Origin: Citrus sinensis
Lineage: Eukaryota; Streptophyta; Magnoliopsida; Sapindales; Rutaceae
Direction of reading: 5' to 3'
NCBI RefSeq assembly: GCF_022201045.2
Contig: NC_068564.1
Coordinates: 26,999,001 to 27,063,000 of the forward strand
Length of the DNA stretch: 64,000 nt
Positions 36,851 through 48,931 of this stretch are shown here, one piece after another. Each line of letters opens with the position of its first letter. Within the stretch, counting starts at the first letter, position 1. A program made the position numbers and the translations under genes. Under the pieces are notes generated by a model. It was given only the letters and a program-made list of their open reading frames with translations. It ran no database searches and was not told the DNA's origin.

Positions 36851-38173
36851 TTAGACACTGGAAGTCTGGGGATGTTTCTTGGAATTATCATTTTCTTCAT
36901 CTCCAACCTCAGCTGCTGGGCTCAGCTTATCATCAGTGAGGCTTCCAACCGGGGCTGGCTCTTCATATTGAGATGCCTGGTCCATCATGTTTTCTTGTAC
37001 AGCCTGAAGCATTGGAAATAAGTCTCATCTTAATTTTTTTTTTCTTTGACAATTTATCAGCTAAGACCAGCAAAAATATTAGTTTAAGCTTTACTTTACC
37101 CGCAACAGTTCAGTCATTTTCCCAGTTTTGAAGTTCTCAAAAGTTTTTGGCAGAGAAGCTAAGTGACCATTGACATTGGGCTGTACAGCTTGGAGGGGCT
37201 CAATTGAGAGAGCCTGATCCGTGTTGGCATCATCATTCCTGTTGCCATTTTGAGCCTCTTCTGAATGGGGTTGAATTCTCTTAACGACTTCAGTCAAAAG
37301 TTTCTCAAATGGCATGCCTGGCAATTTCATTGACTTGGTTTCTGCCTCAAACAGTACCTGTGAAGGCGGCTGACTTAGCATCCCCTGGGGGCTAATTTGA
37401 GCCTGCAAGGGAAACACCTGATTTCCAGCCTTTTGCACTGGGTCAGTGGATTTTGATCCACTAGATGGAACAACAGCTTCTGTCACCGGTTTGACTTTAG
37501 AGGCTTCCGAATGGATAGCTTGCCTTGAAACTGAAGATGGTTGCTTGGTAAATGGCGGCCCATTTGATAAACTAACAGGCTGGTAAATATTTTTCGAAAA
37601 CACTGGAGGAGCAGTTTGGACGGAAATTGAAGCCCCCTCTTTGCCTTTTGAGGCTCCATTTCTGTAAGGATTGACAAGCCGCTCTCTCCTCCCCCTGGAT
37701 TGAGAGTTAGAGACAGGGACCTGAGAGTGATTATCTAGTGGGAAGGGAATCTCATTTCTTCTGACCATTTGTACATTTGGAGCAACATCATTGTGAGCTG
37801 AAACAGGAACATAATGTCCAGGCTTTAAAACAACACCCCTCAAAGTGGTTTCAGAGTTACCAACCTTCACATTCAGCAAATATCCAGCATCAAATGCTGC
37901 CTCAATAACACCATGAACTACTTGACCCACCACAACATCATTAGTATTATTATTTCCATCTACTGGACGCAAACGATTCCCATTCACTCCTTGAAATCCA
38001 GGTGGTGCATCAGCATGAGCATTCTCCCTAAGATTTACATTCTGAAACCTTGGTACAGCATTCTCCCCATGATTGAGATTCTGTCTGGGATGCTTTCTTG
38101 GACGACCACGTTTCCGCTTCATGGTGACATTTGCAGAAGCCTCTTCGTTACTCACTTGATTGTCTTGGTTCAT
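36851..38173 (-). CDS. AT-hook motif-containing protein
   Basis: Two minus-strand exons, 38173-37100 and 37003-36851, join in frame and encode 408 residues. A single strong AT-hook lies at residues 19-30 (KRKRGRPRKHPR), which binds the minor groove of AT-rich DNA. A conserved segment at about 80-130 (VVGQVVHGVIEAAFDAGYLLNVKVGNSETTLRGVVLKPG...VP) resembles the fold-like region of the plant family containing At5g54930. The remainder is Pro/Ser/Gln-rich and probably disordered, and exon 2 adds an acidic tail (EVGDEENDNSKKH). It lacks the PPC/DUF296 domain of AHL proteins. Nuclear location and a DNA-binding role are inferred. It is convergent with the SM/PAM2 gene, as expected for the syntenic block. 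Confidence 0.85.
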
Positions 38174-38790
38174 TATCAGTATTATGGTAAAGTATCTTGC
38201 CTTTATCTTTTATACGGTGGCCCTTCCCTGCAGAAAAGAGAGCAGTCAATTGTGAGTCTATAAAAGCAAACTGATATCCTTCGCATACGTATACACACAT
38301 GATCCAGTGTACTTTCCTCTTCTCAAAACTTGGAATTTAATGATTGATGTAATTGTAAACAAATAACGTAATGACCTATCTAAACATCTATTTTGTAAGA
38401 AAGACAGATATTCCCAACAACAGGGTAAGAGGTTAATGAATCTATCAATCTTTCAATTCTCCTGTAAATAACTGACTTTATTGACTGCCATTCTCCAATA
38501 ATCTATAATAATTTTTTGGGAAGTGTCTTCCAAAACTATGAGGCAAAGCAATTGTCAAAGCATGGACGTATGTTGATGCCCATATCTACCACTTGCCAAA
38601 AGCCTTGAGGACCTTGGACTCACATTATTAAGATAGAAAAAGTCTGTAAATTTTTTGTGGCATAAAAACATAACAGCATATCAGTATAATTTGAGGGAAA
38701 CCCAGACTATGAGTAATGTAATATTTTATGCTTTTCCAAATACAGTTCTGTAAACTCATAGTGAAATAAGGTCATAACTTCCACATTGTA
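38174..38790 (-). other. Upstream region of the AT-hook gene
   Basis: This contains the 5' leader and probably the promoter or a leader intron of the AT-hook gene. A CTGCAG at about 38229 reads as an acceptor on either strand. No coding frame is supported. Confidence 0.4.
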
Positions 38791-38791
38791 T

Positions 38792-39370
38792 CCTGCATCT
38801 ACAATTATGAACTTCAATTTGTTGCCAATTTGACCTTGGAGTAGGACTTAACACACAGCCTGCCTATAATTACTGTCTCAAATAGCCTTTTCAATACACA
38901 AGGTGTATGTACACCATCCAATAAAATCATGCTATATATACAAAATACACACTTTATGATTCCATATGATGGTGCACCCTACAACTACTTTTATGAAATT
39001 AAATTCGTTACCGACTTAAATTTTCCGAAGTTGACCTTGAAATCCGACTTGACTGCCTGCCTATAATTATTGTCCCAAACAGTCCTCAATATGGTGAGCA
39101 TATGCACACCCATCCAATGAAATCATACCATACATACAAAATACATGCATCATGACTCCATTAAATGGGGATATCCTACATCTACGTTTATGAAATTCAA
39201 TTTGTCACCAATTTGAAATTACCAAGTTGACTTTTAAATTGGACTTAACTGCCTTCCTATAGTTATTGTATTGAATGTTCTTCAATACAGTGGGCATATA
39301 CACACCCATCCAATGAAATCATACAATATACACAAACGTACACATGTAACAATTCCATTAAACAGTGTAC
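38792..39370. repeat. Three tandem copies of a unit of about 185-198 bp
   Basis: Three head-to-tail units start at about 38792, 38977 and 39175. Each contains TATGAA[A/C]TT..A.TT.GT.[A/G]CC, then a 'gacttaactgcctgcctataattattgt'-like block (each word under 20 bases in common), then CCATCCAAT[A/G]AAATCAT and a run of ATACA.AAA. Units are clearly related but diverged by roughly a fifth, so the array is old. It lies upstream of the AT-hook gene. No protein is encoded. Confidence 0.85.
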
Positions 39371-40511
39371 ACACGGTGTAGGACAGATTTTTTTTCCCTC
39401 AAGCAGAACTTGCATTGAGAGTAAACTATAAATATCTAACTCAACTAATAGCGCAAAGGCAAAGTTTGGTGTTTCTGTCTCGTACTTGAGCAGCAAAGCT
39501 TATCACATAACATTTACAGAGATCTGTTAAAAGGAAAGATAGATAACAAAAGCTATTGCTCATATTTCAAAAATTCACAGAACCCCACTTCGAGCAACTG
39601 CATTTACAACCAGAGAATACTCAACAAGTAAGATTCAACTTCATGAGAAACCTAAAAAAAATTAATAACAATAATAAGTATTTGCATGAACTTTTTGCAA
39701 GAAAGATTGAAACTTTTTGGTCAAAATCAGTAACATGTCCTTATTCAACACAACCCTCAAAGGAGAAAAATAATTAAAAAAAATACTTATAACGTTGACT
39801 AACTTTAGGGTTCGAGACAAATTATACCTTCTGGGTTAGTGTTCTACAGTTCTTCAGCAGTGAGTTGACTTGAGGTGAAGTGATTTTAATTTTATGAAAG
39901 CATAAATTTTTATAAAACAAAAAGAGAAAGGGGGGGGAAAATTGTTTTTCCAGTTTCACTTACAGATTTTTTTTTTTTTTTAATGTCTCAGACGAACCGG
40001 CGAAGTGTACGAGGCCGTCCTTAAAGATTAAGAGGGACTGAGTTAGTGAGTTGAGATAAAATCACCATTCTTATCATTGTAGCTAAAAAACAGGCAAATA
40101 ACATTGTGCCATGCATCAGTAAAGTCAGAGAAATGACTACTCGTCAGACACGTGGTAGGAATTAATTGGGTCATTGTGTAAAAAGATATTATTTAGCTGT
40201 TTGAGATTAGTGACACGTGGATAAATTGCTGCAAGCAGGAATATTAGCCGTGTTCGGACAAAATCCCAAAAAAGGGTATTTTGCCGTGCTCGGACAAGGC
40301 TTGAGTTGTCTATTACTTTTTATTTATTCTTATTGCTGCACGAGTTGTTTATTACTTTATTTATTATTTTATTGCTATTGTTGTAGCATCTAATTACTAC
40401 AAATTATTTATTTATGTTCTTTGAATATCTAAAAATCATTTATTAATTGGCCTACATTCTTTTAGAATTATTTTCAAATTTAAATTTTTCGATAACATTG
40501 AGATTGACAAA
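39371..40511. other. Intergenic DNA upstream of the hAT nest
   Basis: AT-rich sequence with short internal duplications. GCCGTG[T/C]TCGGACAA occurs twice (about 40248 and 40283), and a GAGTTGT[C/T]TATTACTTT...TTATTGCT unit occurs twice (about 40303 and 40340). Homopolymer T and G runs lie near 39930 and 39970. A promoter with ACGTGG/CACGTGG elements (about 40150 and 40213) may belong to the AT-hook transcript, but this is uncertain. Confidence 0.4.
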
Positions 40512-41711
40512 TAGAGATGGGTAGTTTTTGGTTCAGTTCGGTTTGGTCTAAAACCGAAACGTATTCGATCAGTTCCTTAAAACTTAAATTAAATATAAAT
40601 TATATTTTAAAATCGAACCGAACTGAATTGAAAAAATTCAATTAGATTCAGTTCTTTAGTTCAATACGATTCGGTTTGGTTTAATTTTTCTTTTTTTTTT
40701 TAGTTTAGATGTTATAGCTATAATTTTTCACCCATATTAATTGAACTTAATAGTTTTCATTTTATTCATCTTATTTTCTTTTACATTTTTATCATGATCT
40801 TATGAGCGGTTTACATTTCAAAAAAAAAATACACAACTCATATAATTTAAATGTCCACTAAAGATTATAAATCCACAATAACCAAAAAATAATAATAATA
40901 ATAATAATAAACACCACAATATCACAAAATAAAAGCAACTCTAAAGTTTCATTGCCGTCCACATTTGCTAAAACTCCACATCAATGCACAGAAACCAACC
41001 ATATCTACCATTCATATTACCTACATCAAAGTAAGCCAAGCACCAATAATTAGACTAAATAAAATAAACCTAAACTTAAAATAAATCAATTAATTATGGG
41101 GAAAAAATCTAAAGAAATAACTCAAGGAACAAGACTACATACAACTTTTAGTTGTACTTCCTATTTCCTTTAAGGTGTAAGTCGTTTAACTAATTTTTCT
41201 AAGGCTTCAAATTCAATCATCCACCATTGTTTGTAAACTTGTCTAGGCTCAACGCCAGTTATCTAAACAACAATATTCTCACATATAAATCAACATGAAT
41301 CACCTAGAAACTATGGATTTGCAGTAAATTTGACAAGAATCGCACCCATATTCTTTGCTTGATATTTTTCCCACGCCATAGTTCAAGCTGTTCAATCACA
41401 CGCGAAGGAAACATGTGCCCCTCACACCAAATTTTCTGCCAAGAGAGTTCCATTCGCCCAATTTACTTTGCCATGTACATGATAAAATCATATCATAAAC
41501 TCACAAACTTCACTATGGAGAGCAAGGGAGCCCCTATGTTACAATTAATGTAACATACACACTCAACAACAACCACACAAATAATGGGCCCACACAATTC
41601 TAGTATTAAGTTTTGAATACTAAATCATATACTTATTACCCTAAGGTAGCCAAAAACACTGGCTCCTGCCATTGACTCTCACATAACTGTAGTTTATAAA
41701 TCAGTCTCATC

Positions 41712-42299
41712 TAGAGATGGTAAAAAAGTATGAGCCGGCCCAACATTCTTACGGGCTTTGGCCCGAGCCTCCTTATTAAAACTTAAAAGTATGGACAAAA
41801 AGCCCAGGCTAGACCCAAACTCTCTATTAAAAAAAATTATAAATTAGAATAATAAACTAAAATTTAAAAATAAGAGAAAATAGAAAAAGAAAGTTTAAAT
41901 CCCTAATTTATATATCGATCATGAATTAAAAAAAACTAAAATTATAATACTAAACTCTCTCTTAAGGTTAATTAATTAAGAGGGTACTTGAATTAGAGAA
42001 TTTAGTATTAAAAAATTAAATCTCGATTCTTTTATTTACTTCATTTTTTATTTATTATTTTATTTTAAAATATTTATTTTCTTTAATTCATTATTAATTA
42101 TAACAACTTGTTAACTATTAAGTATTAACTCATTTCAAGTTTACAACAATTTAAAAAAAAATAAAAAAAATGAAAACCCAAACCCTGCCCATGCCTGTAG
42201 TGGGCTTGACCCAAACTCGACCCTTATACTTTTTCTCTAGTAAGTTTAGGCATGGGCTTTTTAAAAAACCCAGCCCAAGCTCATATTTTGCCATCTCTA
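41712..42299. mobile_element. Non-autonomous hAT-like element (TAGAGATGGY termini)
   Basis: The left terminus TAGAGATGGTAAAAAAGTAT and the reverse complement of the right terminus TAGAGATGGCAAAATATGAG form clear terminal inverted repeats. Subterminal GGCCCGAGCC/GGGCTTGACCC words are present at both ends. The flanking 8-mers GTCTCATC and GTTTCCTC match at 6 of 8 positions, which fits a decayed 8-bp hAT target duplication. The 588-bp interior is AT-rich and has no coding capacity. Confidence 0.72.
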
Positions 42300-42405
42300 G
42301 TTTCCTCATGTCCTCTGACCCCTTGTTGCTAGACAATATAAAGTTATAATGTGATGATAATTCACAAAACAAAACTAGAACAAAACTACAATCTATAGGA
42401 AAGAA

Positions 42406-43086
42406 TAGGGGTGGGCAAAAAAACCGTAGTGTTAAAAAAATCGAACTGAACCGACGGTTTTTTCTAATTCGGTTCGGTTTTTATTTTTTAAAAAAACCGA
42501 ATATACCGTTTGTAAAAAAAACCGAAATGTCGGTTCGGTATTCGGTTCACTTAGCTGAACCGAAAAACCGAATTATTTTTTTATTTTATTCAAATCAAAC
42601 ATGTGTTAATAATTTTATTCAAATCAAACATGATTTTATTCAAATCAAACATGTGTTATTTCTCTTTATAACATTATGATTATGTTTGTATAGATGGAGT
42701 ATTGGAGTTTGGTTATGTATTTTGAAATTTTAATATTTCATATTTTGGGAGTATCTTATTAATAGTTAGTAAGATATTAGTGATAAAATGTGTTTTGAAT
42801 ACTTTGTATTTATTGTTAATATTTGTAATAAAATTAGGATAAATTAATTGTTGAAAAAAATTATTACATTCATGAGGCCCAATGGACTAAAAAATTAAAA
42901 ATTCAAAATAAGCTCAATAGGCCAAGAACCGAAAAAACCGAACCGATCCGAAAAGAACCGTTTGAGTTCGGTTCTTATTGAGTTCGGTTCTTATTCGGTT
43001 CTTTTTATAAAATAACCGATTTAAATCGGTTCTACTTAATTTCGAACCGAACCGAACCGAACCGAACCGAACCGTGCCCACCCCTA
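42406..43086. mobile_element. Non-autonomous hAT-like element with perfect 8-bp target duplication
   Basis: The 681-bp element begins TAGGGGTGGGCA and ends TGCCCACCCCTA, perfect 11-12 bp terminal inverted repeats of hAT type. It is flanked by identical 8-bp direct repeats GGAAAGAA (42398-42405 and 43087-43094). Subterminal regions are packed with CGGTTCGGTT and its complement, including a tandem CCGAA array at about 43043-43072. No transposase is encoded. The intact target duplication shows a comparatively recent insertion into the older repeat around it. Confidence 0.92.
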
Positions 43087-44067
43087 GGAAAGAAACCAAT
43101 CCCTTTGCCTAAGCTAATAACAATACCAAAGTCCACTAACAGCTGCAAAAATTAAAATATCGTTTATACAATTTTTTTTCACAAATACATTAATATATAA
43201 TAGCTCATGGATAAAAAAAATATAGTCAATACAACTAAAAAAAATGCTCCAAAAATCAAATTTAAACAACATTCTTTTAATCCAAAATAAAAAAATTATT
43301 CAAGGAAATAAATTTAAGGAACAATAAATGAATAAATAAAAACACAGTCAATGCTACTAAAAAAAAGTTGCTACAACAATTAAATTTAAACCCTAATGTA
43401 TTAGTTAAAATTTTAAAATATTAATTAAGAAACAAATTTAAGGAACAATAAATAGAAAAACATAGTCAACACGTACGACTCAATGTCTCTGGTGTGACAA
43501 CAATAATTAAGTGAGGCTATGACGGCAACCGCTGGACGTGGATTGTGGCGACGGATTAAGATGACAAGTTAGCAGCTGAGTTTCCATCACCGCTGCGAAC
43601 TAGATTAGTCAGACAATTGCTAGTGGTGGAGTTAATGGTGTGTGAGTGATGGCAATGGAAAATAGAAACGATGTTGATGTGTGAGAGCTGCCTGTCGCGA
43701 GATACCAGTGAGGATGAGAGAGATGAAATTATTACTACAATTTATAGGGTTAGAAACTTACTTATTTATATTTTTTTTATTTTATATGAAAGAACCATCT
43801 AGTTTATCCGTTCGGTTTGGAATTGAACAAAACAAACCAATTGACTCTTAAGAAAGTGACCCGTTCGATTTTTTCTCTTTTAAACTAAACCAAACCGAAC
43901 TGAAAATTTTCAATTTGATTTGGTTCGACTTGACAAAAACCAAACTGAATGTCCACCCTTATTGATGTAGAACTTAAGCAGTTATAATTTAAAAATTATA
44001 GCACTCGAGCATTTGCTAACCATTTAATGTCGTAGGTTACAAGTCAAGTTGATTTGATCATACACTT

Positions 44068-45580
44068 TGTTAGAAAATATGTCTTATTTTTTAATAAAAA
44101 TTTCTTAAGATATTTTCTTCTTTAGTAGGATTCATATTTAAGAAATAAATAATTTTCTTTTTGGGACGTAACTTATTCAAGAAAGAATACAACTTATATA
44201 AGAAAATGAATACTTCTCCTAAAAGAAATAATCACTATATATAGGAAGGTTGGATTCACTTGTTTATATAATATAACAATCAATTCTCTGCAAGCAGACA
44301 ATTTCTTATGTGAGAGAAACGAATGTCTATTGAGAGATTGAGTGTTATTAGAATTTTGGGTGTAAGGAAAAATATTAGAGTAATTGTAATAATTTTTCAC
44401 ATAGTAGATTTTTCTCTTGTCATTATTGGCAGCCATGGTTATTCTCCAGTAAAAAAATTTTCCACGTAAATTCTTATGTTGTGTAATTGGTTTATTCTCC
44501 ATCTATTTTCTGTTTATAATTTGTCTAATATTTTTGCTTGCAAGATCTTAGGTGAGATTCAAAATCCCTAACACGAGACCTAAATTTCTCTAAGTGGTAT
44601 CAGAGATAAAAATTATTCTTCAAAATAATTATGTCTGCAAACAAATTTTTAAATCTTGTGAGGATTGAGGTTGAAAAGTTTGATAAAAGAATCAATTTTG
44701 AATTGTGACAAGTTTAAGTCAAGAATATATTGATTCAATCTTATTACACAAAGAAAGCAAGGGCAATGAACCTTGTTCCCATGGCAAAAACTCTACAGGT
44801 GTTTAGACAATCAAGACACCTTAAAGAAGATTTTCGAATACAACAACTTCGACAAATAGCTCTAAGTCAGCAGATGGAGATACTGATAATGTGTCTCTTT
44901 TCTCCATGAGAGATTGATTTTGTTTTGGCTTATCATAGAAGAGGATGTGTTACTGTTAGTAGGTCTATAAGATTTACACAACGCATGGATTGACATTTAT
45001 GCAAGGTATATAGGTAGGTATTTTCAACAAGATAATCAACAAGTGCCAAATATGTGTACTTTGGATAAGGTGGAAGACGATAATTCTCTATATAAAGAAT
45101 TATGGCTGCCACATAGAAGACATGATATTACTTGTAGTGGAGTAATTCTCATAAGCTTTATGTGAGTGTTGTTTTGCTAGAGTAAAGAAGTTGGAGACGA
45201 CATGGTTGTGTGAATACACAATGGATCAAGTTTTGTCAGCTAATTGAAAAGCTCATTAAGGTGGAGATTGTTAGTAAATATGTCTTATTTTTCAATAAGG
45301 ATTTCCTATAATATTTTTTCTTTAGTAAGATTCTTATCTAAGAAATAAGTAATTTCTCCTTCGAGACTTAAATTTATTCAAGGAGGAATGTAACTTATAT
45401 AAGAAAATGAATACTTATCCTACAAGAAATCATCACTATATATAGAGAGATTGGATTCACTTGTTTGTATAATAGAACGATCAATTTTGTATAAAGTAGA
45501 CAGTTTCTAATGTGAAAGAAATGGTATGTCTATTGAGAGATTAGGTATTATTGAAATGTTGGGTGTGAGGAAAATTATTA
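44068..45580 (+). mobile_element. Degraded Copia-type LTR retroelement derivative
   Basis: A 5' LTR starts at 44068 (TGTTAGAAAATATGTCTTAT) and runs to about 44572. A tRNA-iMet primer binding site TGGTATCAGAG lies at 44595-44605. A purine tract AAGGTGGAGAT (45258-45268) precedes the 3' LTR start at 45269 (TGTTAGTAAATATGTC), which is cut off near 45580. The LTRs align well but have diverged. The interior is only about 0.7 kb. It keeps a Copia-like gag start with stops (VEKFDKRINFEL, then VKNILIQ) and no protease, integrase or reverse transcriptase. It is a deletion derivative unable to move by itself. Confidence 0.85.
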
Positions 45581-47056
45581 CATAAAAAACTTAAAATATT
45601 TTTAATCTTTTTGTCAAAATTACTATTTAAAAATTATATTGATCTCATATTATAAATTTTTATTTTATAATAACAACATTTTTCCTCAACAACTGTGTCT
45701 AGCAAATGAGGACATAGTTATTGCTAAAACTTTAGTTTAAGGGTGGACTTGTACCCTCAAAAATCTTTTAGGGCACAAGTTCAATCTTACTACGTGAATT
45801 CACATATTTTTCCTCTCATAAATAAAAGTATAATATATATTTTTCCAAATATTTGTAAGAGTATTTCAAACTAATTTCCACTACAAATATATGTATTCAA
45901 ATTCTCAATAGATTTTCATAATTGAATTGTATGTTTTTTTTTTTCATCACTGCGCTACACTAACATAAAAGTAGGCCACTTCAAAATTTTAGTCAACCAA
46001 TTTGTCGTTTATTTATTTATTTATTATTAGCAAGCTTGACAGAAAGCATCGACCAAACCTGAGGTGAGCTTACAGCATGCATGCATGCATTCAAACGACG
46101 TTGTTTTCAGTTAATTTTCAGTTTATACGTTTATCGCTGCCCCTTCTTATCGATATTGTGGGTTTTTCATTGATTTGCTTCTTCCACCACCTTTTTCTTT
46201 TCCTTATATATTGTCTTTGTACCAAAAAAACACGTGTTGCTGGATTTAAAATCAATAGCGGAAAGCACTTTTGGGGTATAATATAGCTCCTACAAAGGCA
46301 AGAACTTTCTTTTCAATTGCGCAATCAGAAAGCAAGCCAGCGCGGTCTTGATAACAATGTAGTAGTTAATCAGACAAGCAATGACTGACTTTTTAAGCCT
46401 TTTAGGTATGGCTATCAGCCATATAATGATAATTTAGCCAAAGAAGAAAAATATACAAGGGTTAGCTTAGCTTTCTTATCTTCTACAATTAGTGTATGGG
46501 ATACATAAAATTTGACAAAGACACCGACGTCCACATTCTGTTGGTTTCTAGTAAATAATGAAAAGCCAATCACCATCAATCAATTAGAAAATCTCCACGC
46601 CGTGTTGAATAAAATAAGCTTTGAAACTATTCTTGGTTTCATAAGGATTATAATAACTTAATGTTTCTCGGTAATCTACACTTCATGTCCCTATTAGCTT
46701 TTGTCCTGTCATCATGTGAAGCAGCTACCAGACCTCTATGAATCATTTCTAATGACCTGTTTGGCCCTCAACAGAGTTGATGCCTTAGGGCCTGAAAATG
46801 ACCCTTCTTTTAAAAATATTAAGAACAATAATAATACATCAGTTGCTGCCATTGCCTATCATCTCTGCAGAAAATATTAACACTTGTTGAACTAGGGAAA
46901 ATAATGAATTCTTTATATTATCGTGAAGACTACTCAAGAGAGTCAGCAGTATTATACTGATTATGCTGCCATTGCCAATCTATTCAACTATTTTGCTTTT
47001 AACAAGGATACATCAGGGGAGGAAAAATATTACGAGGGATGAATACAATACCTCAT
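45581..47056. other. Intergenic DNA downstream of the acyltransferase gene
   Basis: AT-rich DNA with a (GCAT)n run at about 46076-46090. The last few hundred bases should hold the acyltransferase 3' untranslated region (minus strand). No gene is supported; the short open frame near 46077-46286 lacks any recognisable feature. Confidence 0.5.
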
Positions 47057-48931
47057 CTATGAATTTGAACAAGTCCTGGTACTATCCGACGCATAAGGCT
47101 TTTGAGGCTCTGGGAGGTTTTTGACATACATGTCGTGCACCATTTTTATGTAATCATCAAGCTTGTCAGCTGTCCAGTCACTGGTACTTATCGGAGGAAG
47201 GTACTTTACAGTTATAGGTACTGGCCGAATATGTAAGCTGCCCTTCCTCCATGCTCGATGGGTACCGGATAGGACAATTGGAACTATTGGGAGGCGGGAT
47301 TGCAACGCCATATGAACAAAACCCTGAATTTGGAAACCACAAGAAGAAAATGCAATGAAAATGCTTCTTGTATCACGCATTAACAAGTGGATTGAAAAAG
47401 AAAGATCTAGCATACAACAATATACTGAGGCAAGTGTACAGAGAAGTAGCTTGGTAAAGACTGACAGATCATACAAAATAATCATCTAATGTAGTTTAGT
47501 GAGTTGTGGAAAATTAAAATTTTCCCAGTGTACATTTAAAGTCAAGCCATGCTCCTAAAGTGGATGATCCTAGAAACATTGGCAATATGCTAAAGAAAGC
47601 ACTTAATACAAAACCAGCCAAAGATGCCCTGAAATCGAGGCCTATTAATTAAATAGCTAATGTTTTAATCATCATTTGCTGTAACAACTTATTATGCATT
47701 TCCAGGCATGTGCAAAGTAGGAAAATACCTTTTTGAAGGGAAGCAGTCTTCCATTTTGGGACCTGGTGCCCTCAGGAAATATGATCAAAGACAGATTGTC
47801 TTTCACAATAGCATGAGCCGCCTGAACATTCGCATAATCAATAGTTAAGAATACAGGGGGAAAAAAATGCCCAGATTGATACCGCAGGGCAGAGAAAATG
47901 ATACCTCTTTCAAAGACTGGATGGCTGCACTCGGGTTGGAGCGATCTATGCGGATATGTTTGGCCAAAACATAAAGTTGCCCAAATAGAGGATACCATAT
48001 GATCTGTGAAAAATAAAATTCTCATTCATTACTCAAAACTCGAGATTCACAATCAATTTTACCTTGTGTACTTAAAGAACTAACATCAGCCATCAACATT
48101 AATATGATTACAATTTGCAAGGCAACAACTCACCGTGTTGATTTCAAGAACATAAACCCACAAATGCATCAATGAAGTCAATCAGTCCAGAGGCGTTCAG
48201 AAATCACACAAACTGAAAGCCAAAATTAGATTCAAGGTTAATTCTTAAAGGATTAACTCATACCTCTTTCTTTGCAATGCCAACAGTGCCCGTTGGAGTC
48301 AACCACATTAGGAGAAAGATGTCGATAGGAGACGCATGATTGCTTATATATATCGCCCTTTTATCAGCGAATTCAGTACCCTCAATTTTTACTGGATTCC
48401 CTAATATCCACATCTGCAATCAATATGTAGAGAAAGAAGCTGCCTCAACATCAAACTAGATAAAAAGGAAAAACTGAACAGTTAAAAAATAATTATGGTG
48501 ACTGCTGCATTAGTCTATAAGTCTTTAAACCTACTCAACAATAGTCAAAGGGAAAAAATATCAATAAATTAACATAATCCTCAAATTAAAACTCAGCTTA
48601 CCAATAATCTCCCAGTAACATGGCCATAAATATTGCCCTGCCGAATCCTCTGATAGGGCCACGGTAGGAGCAAAAGCATGACGATTGCCCAGACGAATGT
48701 TGTAACCATCATTGTAACGAAACATGTAACAATTCTCACATAAGATATCAACACAGAGATAAATCCATCATCATCAACATATTGATCAGTTTCGGCTTTT
48801 GGCCTAAATCCCGCTTCTTGTTTCACTGAAACTCTCGGTGGCTCTTTCACGTTTGGTTGTTCACAACTGGTATCAAGAAAGCTCTCAAATCTTCTGTTCC
48901 TCATAAAAGAAGCACCTCCGGTGTTATCCAT
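47057..48931 (-). CDS. LPAAT: 1-acyl-sn-glycerol-3-phosphate acyltransferase (coconut/Limnanthes class)
   Basis: LPAAT acylates lysophosphatidic acid at sn-2 to give phosphatidic acid in glycerolipid synthesis at the ER. Five minus-strand exons, 48931-48602, 48413-48264, 48003-47905, 47821-47729 and 47323-47057, join in frame to 312 residues. A cytosolic N-terminus precedes a hydrophobic stretch (about 56-92). The catalytic NHASPID (HX4D, His136/Asp141) and the FPEGTRS box (208-214) are intact, followed by IVPIVLSGTH and VPITVKYLPPI. These motifs match the small seed-type LPAATs known from coconut and Limnanthes, and not the NHRSD-type LPAT2/3 or plastid LPAT1. No plastid transit peptide is evident. 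Acyl specificity cannot be read from sequence. Confidence 0.93.

Larger units (their letters stand above)
40512..43961. mobile_element. Degraded hAT-like element hosting two nested insertions
   Basis: The left end (TAGAGATGGGTAGTTTTTGG) and the reverse complement of the right end (TAAGGGTGGACATTCAG) resemble each other and the generic hAT terminus. Both are followed inward by dense GGTTCGGTTTGG-type subterminal repeats. Flanking 8-mers TTGACAAA and TTGATGTA are weakly similar. No transposase frame is visible; internal stretches (about 41150-41560 and 43490-43740) look like captured or decayed unique DNA. Two smaller elements lie inside, so this would be the oldest layer. The assignment is inference from termini and base patterns. 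Confidence 0.45.

Noticed and set aside
38792..39370. CRISPR-like array
   Set aside because: Units of about 190 bp, diverged and without short spacers, in a plant nuclear genome; it is an ordinary tandem repeat.
43043..43072. Independent CCGAA microsatellite
   Set aside because: It is the subterminal repeat of the hAT-like element at 42406-43086, matched by similar words at its other end.
44194..44502. 102-residue minus-strand open frame
   Set aside because: It lies inside the 5' LTR of the Copia derivative and is antisense to it.
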